Under the pieces are notes generated by a model. The model saw only the letters and a program-made list of their open reading frames with translations, was not told where the DNA came from and ran no database searches. From NCBI GenBank assembly GCA_001797315.1, contig MGPC01000038.1, positions 45,472 to 109,471 of the forward strand: DNA of 64,000 bases, in the 5' to 3' direction. Each line of letters starts with the position of its first letter. The first letter of the stretch is position 1. Of this stretch, positions 8,413 to 17,220 are shown piece by piece. The position numbers and the translations under genes were made by a program. This stretch comes from Curvibacter sp. GWA2_64_110 (lineage in GTDB: Bacteria > Pseudomonadota > Gammaproteobacteria > Burkholderiales > Burkholderiaceae_C).

Positions 8413-8898
8413 ATGTATGCCAGTGAGATCGTTGCCATCGCCACGGATGGCCAAACGCCGGTCAACCGGCTCGTCCAGAAAATCTTCGCAAGGTTCTTCG
8501 CAATCATCTTCCTGCTGCTGTCCGCCTTCATCATGCTGTCGACCTTTTCCTCGGCATTGGACGGGTTTCTCACAGGCAGCGAAGGCGCGTCGCAGATCAT
8601 CATCAAGGTGGTGAATGACTGCATCATCGCGATCGCCGTGTTCGAACTGGCCATGGTCATCAACAAGGAGTACGGGCACGAAAGCCAGCACGATGTGGCC
8701 ATGATGCTGCGCCGTACGCTGCCGCGCTTCATCGGCACGGTCTGCGTGGCGTTGTCGCTGGAGGGGCTGATCATGGTCATCAAGTACAGCCAGTTCGACC
8801 GGGCCGGCAATCTGTACTACGCCATCGGCACCGTCGTCAGCTCGGCCCTGCTGCTGACGGCGCTGGGTCTGTTCCTGAAGTTCGCGCCGACCGAGTGA
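8413..8898 (+). CDS. Small four-helix membrane protein of unknown function
   Basis: A 161-residue protein with four predicted membrane helices, at about residues 25-47, 66-84, 105-125 and 133-155. The second helix carries DCIIAIAVFELAMV and is followed by a polar loop with His and Glu. Size and topology resemble the PsiE family of phosphate-starvation proteins, but I see no diagnostic motif, so no function is assigned. It follows a terminator, so it has its own promoter. The ribosome site AAGGGG lies inside a near-perfect inverted repeat (8386-8412), which could influence its translation. Confidence 0.75.
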   Translation: MYASEIVAIATDGQTPVNRLVQKIFARFFAIIFLLLSAFIMLSTFSSALDGFLTGSEGASQIIIKVVNDCIIAIAVFELAMVINKEYGHESQHDVAMMLRRTLPRFIGTVCVALSLEGLIMVIKYSQFDRAGNLYYAIGTVVSSALLLTALGLFLKFAPTE

Positions 8899-8934
8899 CG
8901 CGCCGCCGCCCAGGTGCGGGGCGGCGCTCCGTGC

Positions 8935-9783
8935 CTACTTGAAGATCACGGTCTTGTGGCCGTTGAGGATGACGCGGTGCTCGCTGTGCCATTTGACGGC
9001 GCGTGCCAGCACCTGGCTTTCGGTGTCGCGGCCGATGGCGGTCAGGTCTTCCACCGTCTTGCTGTGGTCGACGCGGGCCACGTCCTGCTCGATGATCGGG
9101 CCTTCGTCGAGGTCGGCCGTCACGTAGTGGGCGGTGGCGCCGATCAGCTTCACGCCGCGGTCGTGCGCCTGGTAGTAGGGCTTGGCGCCCTTGAAGCTGG
9201 GCAGGAAGCTGTGGTGGATGTTGATGGCCTTGCCGGAAAGCTTGCGGCACATGTCGTCGGAGAGCACCTGCATGTAACGCGCCAGCACCACCAGTTCGGC
9301 ACCCTCAGCCTGGATCACCTCGAACTGCTTGGCCTCGGCCTGCGCCTTGGTGGCGGCCGTCACCGGGATGTGGTGGAAGGGCACGTTGTAGCTGGCGGCG
9401 AGCTGGTAGAACTCGCGGTGGTTGGAGACGATGGCGCGGATGTCGATCGGCAGCAGGCCGATCTTCCAGCGGAACAGCAGGTCGTTCAGGCAATGACCTT
9501 CCTTGCTGACCATGATGACGGTGCGCATCGACTGCGCTGCCGCATGCAGGCTCCACTGCATCTGGAACGGCTCGGCGAACAGCTTGAGCTGGGCTTGCAG
9601 GTCCTCGTAGCTCACCTGGCCGCAGGCGAACTGCACGCGCATGAAGAACAGGCCGGTGGCGGGGTCGTTGTACTGTGCCGCCTCGTCGATGTTGCCGCCG
9701 CGTTCGAGCAGGAAGCCGGAGACGGCATGCACCAGGCCCAGGCGGTCCGGGCAGGAAAGGGTCAGGATATAAACGTTGCTCAT
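8935..9783 (-). CDS. purU: Formyltetrahydrofolate deformylase
   Basis: A 282-residue enzyme that hydrolyses 10-formyltetrahydrofolate to formate and tetrahydrofolate, supplying formate for purine synthesis by PurT and balancing one-carbon pools. An N-terminal ACT domain (residues 1 to about 85, starting YILTLSCPDRLGLV) is followed by the formyltransferase-like domain with the catalytic NIHHSFLPSF and the later Asp in TADLDEGPII. The start at 9783 gives the usual family length; a second ATG three codons upstream (9792) is possible, and neither has a clear ribosome site. Confidence 0.95.
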   Translation of the reverse strand: MSNVYILTLSCPDRLGLVHAVSGFLLERGGNIDEAAQYNDPATGLFFMRVQFACGQVSYEDLQAQLKLFAEPFQMQWSLHAAAQSMRTVIMVSKEGHCLNDLLFRWKIGLLPIDIRAIVSNHREFYQLAASYNVPFHHIPVTAATKAQAEAKQFEVIQAEGAELVVLARYMQVLSDDMCRKLSGKAINIHHSFLPSFKGAKPYYQAHDRGVKLIGATAHYVTADLDEGPIIEQDVARVDHSKTVEDLTAIGRDTESQVLARAVKWHSEHRVILNGHKTVIFK

Positions 9784-9919
9784 AGGGTCCATTGTCGCAG
9801 GATGGGTAGGTCGACGCAGACGGTCGGCTTTTGGCGTCGGTCCAGCGACATTGTCGCCATTTTCCGGACGAACGCTGCCATTGGTGCAGCCACGCGGCGG
9901 CGCGCTCCAAGGGGCAGGC

Positions 9920-10735
9920 TCAGCGCCGCTGCGCCTGGAATTGTGCGCAGTGGTCGATGTCGGGTCCGGGGGCGGCCGGCCAGGCCAGGTCAAACGACGC
10001 TGTCAAATCAGGAGCTGATAGCGCTTTGTCTGCGCCGAGTCCAATCGATTTCGTTTGAAATTCCCGGGGCAGGTGCTGCGGCACCCCCAGCAGGCGGTCC
10101 ACATGGCCGCGGCCGGCCAGCAGCAGCACGGTCCGGCCCGGCTGCGCCGCCGCGCGCAGGGTTTGCGCCATGGCCAGGTCGCGCGCGATCTGCACCCGCG
10201 TCATCGGCGTGATCTGGCTCTCCGGCAGCATCCCGCAGTGGCCCAGGCGGATGGCCTGCTGCTGCGCCTTGAGCGCCGGGCCGGGCAGCAGGGTGTCGAA
10301 TTGCGGGTCGGCCATGCGGCTGCGCAGCTGGGCGCGCGGCAGGTTGGCGCCGAGCACCGGCACGCCGGCGCGCACCGCCGCCATCACGGCCGGGCCATAG
10401 GCGCGCCAGGGCCAGGCGGCCTCGTTCCATTGCAAAGCGGCTTGCACCTGCGCCTCGCTGACGTCGGCCGGCAGGCCGCGCGTGTCGTGTCCCTGTTCGG
10501 CCATCTCCAGCGCCAGTGCCGCCAGTTGACCGCGTGCCGCCAGCGCCTGCACCACGTCACGCTGCACGCGCTGGTGGTCCGGTGCGTCGTGCTGTTCACC
10601 GAGCAGGATCGCGTCGGCCGGCAGCAGGGCCGCCAGGCGCTGGCCGGTGTCCGGTCCGGCCCGGCTGGCGCAGCCGGTGGCCAGCACGGCACAGCTCAGC
10701 AGAGCGGCAAGCCGGAACGTGAAAGGGCGGAACAT
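9920..10735 (-). CDS. ChaN-family lipoprotein
   Basis: A 271-residue lipoprotein. The signal peptide ends in a clear lipobox LATGC (Cys 22). The ChaN (DUF399) motif ILLGEQHDAPDHQ follows near residue 43, and the C-terminal TVLLLAGRGHVDR matches the paired haem/iron-binding region of the family. ChaN proteins are thought to handle haem or iron at the outer membrane. The 3' end (residues about 226-246) overlaps a copy of the dispersed element R1, giving an unusual low-complexity tail. It is divergent from the AbrB-type gene, with 33 bases between them. Confidence 0.85.
   Translation of the reverse strand: MFRPFTFRLAALLSCAVLATGCASRAGPDTGQRLAALLPADAILLGEQHDAPDHQRVQRDVVQALAARGQLAALALEMAEQGHDTRGLPADVSEAQVQAALQWNEAAWPWRAYGPAVMAAVRAGVPVLGANLPRAQLRSRMADPQFDTLLPGPALKAQQQAIRLGHCGMLPESQITPMTRVQIARDLAMAQTLRAAAQPGRTVLLLAGRGHVDRLLGVPQHLPREFQTKSIGLGADKALSAPDLTASFDLAWPAAPGPDIDHCAQFQAQRR
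9999..10058 (+). repeat. Dispersed element R1, copy 1 (inside chaN-like gene)
   Basis: The copy begins with a 17-base GCT...AGC block, then 9 bases ending GCGC, and ends in a T-rich stretch. It is AT-richer than its surroundings and is read in the opposite direction by the host gene. It is the weakest match at the GGGC block. Confidence 0.6.
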
Positions 10736-10768
10736 CGGGCGATACTACGCGCTCTCCAGAACCATTTC

Positions 10769-11824
10769 ATGCAACTCCATTTTTTCCTGCGGGTGGCGCT
10801 CACCCTGTTGCTGGCCCTGTGCGCCGCTTCACTCTGTGTCTGGCTGGCTATTCCCCTGCCGTGGATGCTCGGCCCCTTGCTGTCCACCGCCCTGGCCTCC
10901 ATCCTGCGCGCGCCGACGGCCAGCTGGACGCCGCTGCGCAATGCCGGGCAGGCCACCATCGGTGTGGCGCTCGGCCTGTATTTCACGCCGCAGGTCACGG
11001 CGCTGGTGCTCAGCCTGTGGTGGGCCATCGGCTTGGGCATCGTCTGGGCGCTGGGGCTGGGCGCGCTGTTCAGCGCCTGGCTGCAGCGGCTGCATGCGCA
11101 CCGCCTGCCCGGCCTGAACCGCGCCACCACCTGGTTTGCCGGCGCCATCGGTGCGGCCTCCGAAATGAGCCTGCTGGCCGAACGCGCGGGCGGCCGCACC
11201 GACCTAGTGGCGGCAGCGCACAGCATGCGGCTGCTGATCGTGACGGTGCTGATTCCCTTCGGCATGCAGTTCAGCGGCCTGCACGGGCTGGATCTGCTGA
11301 CGATGGGGGCGGCGCGCGAGGTGCATTGGGAGCGTCTGCTGTGGCTCGGGCTGGCGGCGGCGGCCGGCGCCTGGGGGATGCAGCGGCTGGACCGCGCCAA
11401 CCCCTTGTTCATGGGCGCGCTGCTGGTGGCCATGGGCTTGACCATGGCCGGCATCGAGTTGTCGGCGCTGCCCAGGTGGCTGTCGAATGCGGCACAGCTG
11501 GTGATCGGCATCAGCCTGGGGGTGCGCTTCACGCCAGATTTTGTGCACACGGCGCCGCGCTGGCTGGCCTCGGTGGCCGCAGGCACGCTGGTGATGGTGG
11601 TGCTGTGCGCGTTGTTTGCCTGGGGCCTGGCGCAGCTCACGGGCCTGCACCCGGCCACCCTGGTGCTGGCCACGTCACCCGGCGGCATTGCCGAGATGTC
11701 GATCACGGCCAAGGTGCTGCAGCTGGGGGCACCGGTGGTGACGGCATTCCAGGTCTGCCGCCTGATGGCGGTCCTGCTGCTGCTGGAGCCGCTGTACCGC
11801 TGGCGCTACCGGCGCAGGGGATGA
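10769..11824 (+). CDS. AbrB-family (YbgN-like) membrane protein
   Basis: A 351-residue polytopic membrane protein with two homologous halves, each of about five helices. The family signature is the repeated LPWMLGPLL (residues about 29-37), LNRATTWFAGAIGAASEMS (about 115) and SPGGIAEMS (about 305), where the two proline-glycine-glycine or alanine-rich loops are symmetrical. Members are sometimes mislabelled as ammonia monooxygenase; the transported substrate is unknown. The ATG is the first in frame after the divergent chaN-like gene. Confidence 0.85.
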   Translation: MQLHFFLRVALTLLLALCAASLCVWLAIPLPWMLGPLLSTALASILRAPTASWTPLRNAGQATIGVALGLYFTPQVTALVLSLWWAIGLGIVWALGLGALFSAWLQRLHAHRLPGLNRATTWFAGAIGAASEMSLLAERAGGRTDLVAAAHSMRLLIVTVLIPFGMQFSGLHGLDLLTMGAAREVHWERLLWLGLAAAAGAWGMQRLDRANPLFMGALLVAMGLTMAGIELSALPRWLSNAAQLVIGISLGVRFTPDFVHTAPRWLASVAAGTLVMVVLCALFAWGLAQLTGLHPATLVLATSPGGIAEMSITAKVLQLGAPVVTAFQVCRLMAVLLLLEPLYRWRYRRRG

Positions 11825-11846
11825 GTCGCCACCGGATCGACGCGGT

Positions 11847-12155
11847 TCAGTGGAGGGTCAGTGGCGTCTGCGCCAGTTCGGCGTATTGCGCCAGCGTGTC
11901 TTCCACTTCTTCCTCGGTCGGGGTATTGAGCTGCCAGGCGGCAATGCGCTGCTGGAACAGCTCGGCCCAGGAGCCGTCGAGGTAGAGCTCCTTGCCCGAG
12001 CGTTTGTCCACGATCTCGAAACCGTGGCGCAACAGTACCGGCCGCTCAGCCGGCGTGTCGGTGGCAGCCAAGTCCAGGCCGGTCAACGCCGCATCGGGCT
12101 CGACGGCCGCCAGGTGCGTGACCGAGAAGGATTCCGAGTCGTAAAGCATGTGCAT
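11847..12155 (-). CDS. DUF3567 family protein
   Basis: A 102-residue cytoplasmic protein starting MHMLYDSESFSV, a start typical of DUF3567, which occurs mainly in betaproteobacteria. GFEIVDKRSGKELYLDGSWAELF and a C-terminal TPTEEEVEDTL complete the family pattern. The start at 12155 is the first ATG with a GGGAG site (11 bases upstream); an upstream TTG is less likely. No function is known for the family. It converges with the AbrB-type gene without a visible terminator. Confidence 0.85.
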   Translation of the reverse strand: MHMLYDSESFSVTHLAAVEPDAALTGLDLAATDTPAERPVLLRHGFEIVDKRSGKELYLDGSWAELFQQRIAAWQLNTPTEEEVEDTLAQYAELAQTPLTLH

Positions 12156-12253
12156 GATGTCCGGTTCTCCCAACGTCCTGGATCGCAGATGGATGCCGGT
12201 CTGGCGATTTCAAGTGTGCAAGCAGCGTACCACGATTGCCCGCAGGGTGTGCC

Positions 12254-13318
12254 TCAGGGCGGGCCGCTGCTGCGCCATTGCTGGTCGATGAAGTCGCCGT
12301 TGTCCTGCGTCAGCTTGATGCGCACCGGCAGGTAGCCCAGTGCCGGTGCCAGCCAGAGTTCGACCATCAGGTCGTAGGGTTGTCGCCGCGGGCGGGTGAT
12401 CTTGAGGGTGTCCTGTTCGCCGCCGGGCAGATTCAGATGTTCGGTGCCGTCGACGACAAAACGCCAGACGTCGGATTCGCGTGGGCCCACGGCTTGCATT
12501 TCGATGGCGGTGCCGCGCGGGTAGCGCTGCGGCTCGGCCGCAATCAGGCTGGCGATCTGCACGAAGATGCTGAGCTGGTCCTGCGCGCCGGGTTGCAGTG
12601 CGGCCTCGGGTGTGTTGGCGCTGAAGATCACCTTGCCCTTGTCGTACTCGAAATGCGCGGCCACCTCGCTGCGCACCTTGTCGCCGAAGCGCTTGGGCCG
12701 CAGTCCCTCGGGCGTGAGCTGGCCGCGGCTGGTCTGTCGCCGTGAGCCCAGGAACAAGGCGCTGATCTCCAGCTGTGCCTCGTAGGCTTGCCCGTCATGC
12801 GCCCACAGCAGTTCGGCATCGGCGGTGTAGGGCAGCGTGCGCACTTCGCCATAAAGCTGGTACTGGATGCGCAACGAACCGGGCACGGCGGTGGCCGGTG
12901 CGTGGGCCTCGGCGGCCGGTGCTGCCGCGGGGGGCTCGGCTGCGGGCGGGGCGGCCGGTGTGTTGTCAGGCGCTGCGGCGGCTGATTCATTTGCTATTGA
13001 ATTAATAGCAGTCGGCGCATATTCTGCAAGGGCTGGTGCCGGATTTTGTTCCTGAGTTGGCGGTGGTGCCGGCCGAGGCCGGGCCGGCTTGGGCCGGGGC
13101 GCGACCGCTGGCGGTGAGGGTGCGGGCGGGACGGGCGGGGCCAGCACGGTGCGCGTGATCAGGGGCCGGCTGAGGGACGGTGTGACCGGCAGGCTGTCCA
13201 GGTGCAGGCCGCTCAGCAGCGCCAGATGGGCCGCCAGCAGGGCGCCGCCCAGCAGCAGCAGCGGCCGCCAGGGGGCGGCGGGTGCGCCGCCGGGGGTATC
13301 GAGGACCGGTCTGCTCAA
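12254..13318 (-). CDS. DUF3108 protein with proline/alanine-rich linker
   Basis: A 354-residue envelope protein. It has an N-terminal membrane anchor (about residues 18-37, LLLLGGALLAAHLALLSGL), then a Pro/Ala-rich linker to about residue 145, then a DUF3108 domain (LRIQYQLYGEV... to the end). The TTG start at 13318 overlaps the IclR stop codon (TTGA), which supports coupling to that gene; no ATG lies in the right place. The linker contains a complete copy of element R1, encoding a segment around NSIANESAAA. DUF3108 proteins are periplasmic and of unknown function. Confidence 0.75.
   Translation of the reverse strand: MSRPVLDTPGGAPAAPWRPLLLLGGALLAAHLALLSGLHLDSLPVTPSLSRPLITRTVLAPPVPPAPSPPAVAPRPKPARPRPAPPPTQEQNPAPALAEYAPTAINSIANESAAAAPDNTPAAPPAAEPPAAAPAAEAHAPATAVPGSLRIQYQLYGEVRTLPYTADAELLWAHDGQAYEAQLEISALFLGSRRQTSRGQLTPEGLRPKRFGDKVRSEVAAHFEYDKGKVIFSANTPEAALQPGAQDQLSIFVQIASLIAAEPQRYPRGTAIEMQAVGPRESDVWRFVVDGTEHLNLPGGEQDTLKITRPRRQPYDLMVELWLAPALGYLPVRIKLTQDNGDFIDQQWRSSGPP
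12993..13050 (+). repeat. Dispersed element R1, copy 2 (inside DUF3108 gene linker)
   Basis: One of the clearest copies: a 17-base palindromic GCTATT...AATAGC, 9 bases ending GGCGC, then GCAAGGGCTGG and a T-rich end. It lies in frame within the variable linker and is read antisense by the gene. Confidence 0.85.
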
Positions 13319-14091
13319 GGCCGGTGCCCCAGTTCGGTCGACAGCTGCTGCGCCGCCGCTTTCAGCGACGTGGCCACCGGACCATCCCAGGCGGTGTCGA
13401 AACTGGCCACCGAGCCCATGGCCACCATGCCCAGCACCAGATGGCCGTCGAAGTCGAACACCGGCGCGCAAAAGCCGGCAATGCCCGGCAGCAGCGCGTC
13501 CACCACGCGTGCCAGGCCATGCTCGCGCACCTGGCGCAGCATGAAGTTCAGATCGGTCTGGTTGCGCGGCAGGTCGGTGCGGCCGAGCTGGCGGGCGCGC
13601 GCCAGTTCCTCACGCAGCAGCGGTGCAATGGCATCGCGCGAAACCCAGGCGGCAAAGCAGCGCCCGGTGGCGGACGACAGCAGCGGCATGACGTCGCCCA
13701 GGCGCAGGTTGACGGTGACCGATTGCGGCGACTCTTCCCAGTGCACGATGGTCGGCCCGAAGTTGCCCCAGACCGCCAGCGCCAGCGTGTGGCCGATGCG
13801 CTCCATCAGCGCCGGCATGCGTTCGCGCGCCAGCTTGATGGCATCCAGCCGCGTGATGGCAGCCAGGCCCAGCTTGAGCGCGGCCGGCCCGAGGTCGTAG
13901 CGCGTGCTGCCGTCCTGGCTGACCAGCCCCAGGCGCTGGAAGCTCACCAGGTAACGGTGCGCCTTGGCGGCACTCATGCCGGCGGCGGCGGCCAGGTCGC
14001 GCAGCATCAGCGGGCCGGGGGCACGTGCCAGTGCGTCGAGCAGGGTAAAACCGACTTCGACGGACTGGATGCCTGCGCGTGTCTTCTCCAT
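13315..14091 (-). CDS. IclR-family transcriptional regulator
   Basis: A 258-residue regulator with an N-terminal winged helix-turn-helix (GFTLLDALARAPGPLMLRDLAAAAGMSAAKAHRYL, residues about 14-48) and a C-terminal effector domain. It is divergent from a fumarylacetoacetase-family hydrolase gene with 73 bases between, and a 6-base inverted repeat sits in that gap, so it probably controls that gene and itself. IclR regulators often respond to aromatic or carboxylate intermediates. Its stop overlaps the TTG start of the DUF3108 gene. Confidence 0.88.
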   Translation of the reverse strand: MEKTRAGIQSVEVGFTLLDALARAPGPLMLRDLAAAAGMSAAKAHRYLVSFQRLGLVSQDGSTRYDLGPAALKLGLAAITRLDAIKLARERMPALMERIGHTLALAVWGNFGPTIVHWEESPQSVTVNLRLGDVMPLLSSATGRCFAAWVSRDAIAPLLREELARARQLGRTDLPRNQTDLNFMLRQVREHGLARVVDALLPGIAGFCAPVFDFDGHLVLGMVAMGSVASFDTAWDGPVATSLKAAAQQLSTELGHRP

Positions 14092-14108
14092 GATCTAATC
14101 AAGCGTGG

Positions 14109-14131
14109 CTCGTTCCGTTTTGGTCAACGAG
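14109..14131. promoter_or_regulatory. Candidate IclR operator
   Basis: The inverted repeat CTCGTT-N11-AACGAG lies between the divergent iclR and FAH-family genes. The position suits an autoregulated divergent promoter; the arms are short, so chance is possible. Confidence 0.4.
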
Positions 14132-14164
14132 TTTAGCAATACGCAATCAGAGATTTTTCTTCCC

Positions 14165-15175
14165 ATGAAGCTTGCCACCTACAAAGACGGCTCCCGTGAC
14201 GGACAGTTGGTGGTCGTTTCGCGCGATCTGAGCACCGCGCATTATGCGACCGGCATTGCCAACCATCTGCAGCAGGTGCTGGACGACTGGAACTTCCTCT
14301 CGCCGCAGTTGCAGGACCTGTATGACGCGCTCAACCAGGGCAAGGCGCGCCACGCCTTCCCCTTCGACCCGCAGATGTGCATGGCGCCGCTGCCGCGCGC
14401 CTACCAGTGGGCCGACGGCTCGGCCTACATCAACCACGTGGAGCTGGTGCGGCTGGCGCGCAACTCGGAAGTGCCGGCCAACTACTACACCGAGCCGCTG
14501 ATGTACCAGGGTGGCAGCGACGACTTCCTGGGGCCGCGCGACGACGTGGTGTGCGTCAGCGAGGCGCACGGCATCGACTTCGAGGCCGAGATCGCCGTCG
14601 TCACCGGCGACGTGCCGATGGGCAGTGCGCCGGAGCAGGCGCTGGACGGCATCCGCCTGGTGATGCTGGCCAACGACGTCAGCCTGCGCCATCTGATTCC
14701 CGACGAGCTGGCCAAGGGCTTCGGCTTCTTCCAGAGCAAGCCGGCCACCGCCTTCAGCCCGGTGGCGGTCACACTGGATGAATTCGGCGATGCCTGGGAC
14801 CAGGGCCGCCTGGGCCTGACCATCCAGAGCGTCTGGAACGGCCGCACGGTGGGCATGTGCGACGCCGGCGAGGAGATGACCTTCCACTTCGGCCAGCTCA
14901 TCGCCCACATCTGCAAGACGCGCAATGTGCGTGCCGGCAGCATTGTCGGCTCGGGCACGGTGAGCAACCGCGCCACCGAGGTCAAGGGCAAGAAGGAGTG
15001 GACCAAGGGTTACAGCTGCATCGCCGAGAAGCGTGCCATCGAAACCATCCAGGACGGCAAGCCCGCGACCGACTACATGAAGTTCGGTGACACCATCCGC
15101 ATCGAGATGAAAGGCCGCGACGGCCAGTCGATGTTTGGCGCCATCGAGCAGCAGATCGTGCCGCTGGCGAAGTAA
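14165..15175 (+). CDS. Fumarylacetoacetate hydrolase family protein
   Basis: A 336-residue FAH-superfamily enzyme, with an N-terminal FAH-like lobe and the catalytic FAH fold from about residue 125. Metal-site residues are seen in GIDFEAEIAVV (two acidic residues) and the downstream NDVSLR segment; GSGTVSN lies near residue 262. Members hydrolyse fumarylpyruvate, fumarylacetoacetate or related diketo acids, so a role in aromatic or tyrosine breakdown is likely. The start at 14165 is the family-typical MKLATYKDG; no strong ribosome site is visible. It is divergent from iclR, and a strong terminator follows. Confidence 0.88.
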   Translation: MKLATYKDGSRDGQLVVVSRDLSTAHYATGIANHLQQVLDDWNFLSPQLQDLYDALNQGKARHAFPFDPQMCMAPLPRAYQWADGSAYINHVELVRLARNSEVPANYYTEPLMYQGGSDDFLGPRDDVVCVSEAHGIDFEAEIAVVTGDVPMGSAPEQALDGIRLVMLANDVSLRHLIPDELAKGFGFFQSKPATAFSPVAVTLDEFGDAWDQGRLGLTIQSVWNGRTVGMCDAGEEMTFHFGQLIAHICKTRNVRAGSIVGSGTVSNRATEVKGKKEWTKGYSCIAEKRAIETIQDGKPATDYMKFGDTIRIEMKGRDGQSMFGAIEQQIVPLAK

Positions 15176-15190
15176 GGCATCAGTCTCATG

Positions 15191-15220
15191 AAAAAGGGCG
15201 GCCCATGGCCGCCCTTTTTT
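15191..15220. terminator. Bidirectional intrinsic terminator
   Basis: AAAAAGGGCGGCC and GGCCGCCCTTTTTT form a long perfect stem with a three-base loop, between converging genes. It can stop transcription from both sides. Confidence 0.92.
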
Positions 15221-15235
15221 CGTCAAGCCAGCAGC

Positions 15236-15676
15236 TCAGGCCTGGCCGTTCATCTTGTCGTGTTTGAGGAAATACTGTTTCGCCATCGCCACCAGTTGCG
15301 CGTCGCTCGGGTGGTCGCTGCTGATGACGTCGACGATGGCCTTGTCGACGGCCTTGTCGTGGCGCTGGCAATGGGCGCGGAACTCGTCCTTGGCCTGGGC
15401 CGGGCCGGTCACCAGGATCTCGTGCACGCCCTTGAGCGCCTCGGCCACCGAGTGGTAGTAGGTTTCGTCGCTGCTGTTGTGGCCGCCCTGCGCCGAATGG
15501 TGGCCGCTGGCACTGTCGCCACGGCCGTGCATGCCCTGGTGCGAGCCGACGTGGCCGCCGGTGGCCTTGTGATGACTGCGCGACTTGATGCGCTCGGCTT
15601 CGACGTGTTCGCGGTCGAACAGGATGACGTGGGCTTCGGAACGGTCGAGCCAGACGATGGCGTGGTAAGTGGACAT
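15236..15676 (-). CDS. Conserved protein annotated elsewhere as translational machinery protein
   Basis: A 146-residue, histidine-rich cytoplasmic protein. The start MSTYHAIVWLDRSEAHVILFD, a His/Gly/Ser-rich middle (about residues 35-70), then EILVTGPAQAKDEFRAHCQRHD and SSDHPSDAQLVAMAKQYF, match a proteobacterial family usually labelled as translational machinery protein, with distant similarity to the eRF1/archaeal release-factor domain. No function is proven to my knowledge. The ATG has a GGAG site 7 bases upstream. It lies downstream of the DksA-like gene on the same strand, with 46 bases between, so cotranscription is possible. Confidence 0.7.
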   Translation of the reverse strand: MSTYHAIVWLDRSEAHVILFDREHVEAERIKSRSHHKATGGHVGSHQGMHGRGDSASGHHSAQGGHNSSDETYYHSVAEALKGVHEILVTGPAQAKDEFRAHCQRHDKAVDKAIVDVISSDHPSDAQLVAMAKQYFLKHDKMNGQA

Positions 15677-15722
15677 GGGGGTCTCCTGATCAATGAATGG
15701 GTAATGGGTGAACGGTGACGCT

Positions 15723-16106
15723 TCAGGCGCCGCTGGCCCTGCCGTGCGGGTGCTCGAACTTGTCCTGGCAGTCGATGCAGCGCGCTGTCTCGGGCGCGGC
15801 ATGCAGTCGGGCGGCCGGGATGTCCACGCCGCAGTCGGTACATACGCCATAGGTGCCGGCTTCAATGCGCTTGAGCGCGGCATCGATGGCGTCAAGCTCG
15901 GCGCTCTCGCGCGCATCGAGCGCGAATTCGAGTTCGCGCTCGGTATCCATCTGGGCGCGGGGGTCTTCGGGCTGGCCGCCGAAATGATCGGCCGAGGCCT
16001 CGGCGCGCCCGATCGTGCCGCCACGCAGGCTGGTGATCTGGGCCAGCAGGCTGGTGCGCTGCTCCTGCAGCTGCTTCTTGAAGGGGGCGGTCAGTTGTGT
16101 ACTCAT
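15723..16106 (-). CDS. DksA/TraR-family zinc finger protein
   Basis: A 127-residue protein with an N-terminal coiled-coil hairpin (residues about 8-80) and a C-terminal four-cysteine zinc finger (Cys 89, 92, 110, 113). This matches the DksA/TraR family, whose members enter the RNA polymerase secondary channel and modulate initiation. It is shorter than true DksA (about 150 residues) and is more like the secondary, stress-linked paralogues. The ATG at 16106 was chosen for its purine-rich GGAGAT site. Its neighbour on the same strand is the translational machinery-like gene. Confidence 0.88.
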   Translation of the reverse strand: MSTQLTAPFKKQLQEQRTSLLAQITSLRGGTIGRAEASADHFGGQPEDPRAQMDTERELEFALDARESAELDAIDAALKRIEAGTYGVCTDCGVDIPAARLHAAPETARCIDCQDKFEHPHGRASGA

Positions 16107-16259
16107 GAAAATCTCCGTGGCGAATAGGCCCATCATGCGCGTCCACTGCGCGGTCGTCTTTGACACAAGTCAAGACTGGTGCGGGGCGAACGGATGTGAA
16201 AAGCCGTCAGAATCAGGCTCAGGTATTTCATTACACAGTAGAACACAGGAGACACCGGC

Positions 16260-17054
16260 ATGGACTACAGCCGCTACCAGACCTTGAACATCACGCGCCG
16301 CGGCGACAACGGCGCCGTGCTCGACATCCAGATGAAGGCGCTCAACGGCAAGCTGCCGACCGCCGACCATCAGGGCCACCGCGAGCTGACCGAGATCTGG
16401 CGCGATGTCAGCGCCGACGACAGCGTGCGCTGCGCCGTGTTGCGCGGCGAGGGGCAGGGCTTTTCCGGCGGCGGCGACCTGGGCCTGGTGCAGGACATGG
16501 CGCAGGACTTCGCCGTGCGCAGCCGCGTCTGGAAGGAAGCGCGCGACCTGGTCTACAACGTCATCAACTGCGACAAGCCGATCGTCAGCGCCATGCACGG
16601 CCCGGCGGTCGGCGCCGGCCTGGTGGCCGGCCTGCTGGCCGACATCTCGATCGCCAGCCGCGGTGCCAAGATCGTCGACGGCCACACCCGCCTGGGCGTG
16701 GCCGCCGGCGACCACGCGGCCATCATCTGGCCGCTGCTGTGCGGCATGGCCAAGGCCAAGTACTACCTGATGCTGTGCGAACCCGTCAGCGGCGAAGAGG
16801 CCGAGCGCATCGGTCTGGTGTCGCTGGCGGTGGAGGAGGCGGAGCTGCTGCCCAAGGCCTATGAGGTCGCCGACCGGCTGGCCAGTGGCAGCCAGAGCGC
16901 GATCCGTTGGACCAAGTACGCGCTCAACAACTGGTTGCGCCAGGCCGGTCCGTCCTTCGACACCTCGCTGGCGCTCGAGTTCATGGGCTTTGGCGGCCCC
17001 GATGTGCGCGAGGGCCTGGCCTCGCTGCGTGACAAGCGCGCGCCGAGGTTTTGA
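16260..17054 (+). CDS. Enoyl-CoA hydratase/isomerase family protein
   Basis: A 264-residue crotonase-fold enzyme. The oxyanion-hole segments are [14 protein letters not shown] (about residues 63-76) and [19 protein letters not shown] (about 112-130), and the second catalytic region is [13 protein letters not shown], where an Asp sits in the place often held by Glu. It probably acts on an acyl-CoA in fatty acid or aromatic degradation. No other beta-oxidation genes are adjacent. The start has a GGAG site 6-7 bases upstream. Immediately after the stop lies repeat R2. Confidence 0.85.
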   Translation: MDYSRYQTLNITRRGDNGAVLDIQMKALNGKLPTADHQGHRELTEIWRDVSADDSVRCAVLRGEGQGFSGGGDLGLVQDMAQDFAVRSRVWKEARDLVYNVINCDKPIVSAMHGPAVGAGLVAGLLADISIASRGAKIVDGHTRLGVAAGDHAAIIWPLLCGMAKAKYYLMLCEPVSGEEAERIGLVSLAVEEAELLPKAYEVADRLASGSQSAIRWTKYALNNWLRQAGPSFDTSLALEFMGFGGPDVREGLASLRDKRAPRF

Positions 17055-17055
17055 A

Positions 17056-17149
17056 CACCCCCAGGCTCCGCGCACTGCGTGTCGCTTCTCCACCCCCCTT
17101 GCAGGAGGCAACGCCAGTGGACCGGCAGAGCCGGTTCCACGGCGTTTCT
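17056..17149 (+). repeat. Intergenic repeat R2, copy 1 (left of copper cluster)
   Basis: A block of about 90 bases beginning right after the crotonase stop codon. Its last 42 bases (17107-17148) match copy 2 at 21113-21154 with only two or three differences, and contain an imperfect palindrome built on CGCC(A/G)TGG and CCGGC/GCCGG. The upstream part is C-rich in both copies. Confidence 0.85.
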
Positions 17150-17220
17150 GGCATGGGGCATTTCATGCGCAATGCGCCCGTGGAACTCAACGGCGGTATC
17201 GGGCTGTCATAATCGAACCT

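Noticed and set aside
8397..8426. Nine-residue leader peptide upstream of the small membrane protein
   Set aside because: ATG with no clear ribosome site of its own, overlapping the real start; no attenuator structure beyond one inverted repeat.
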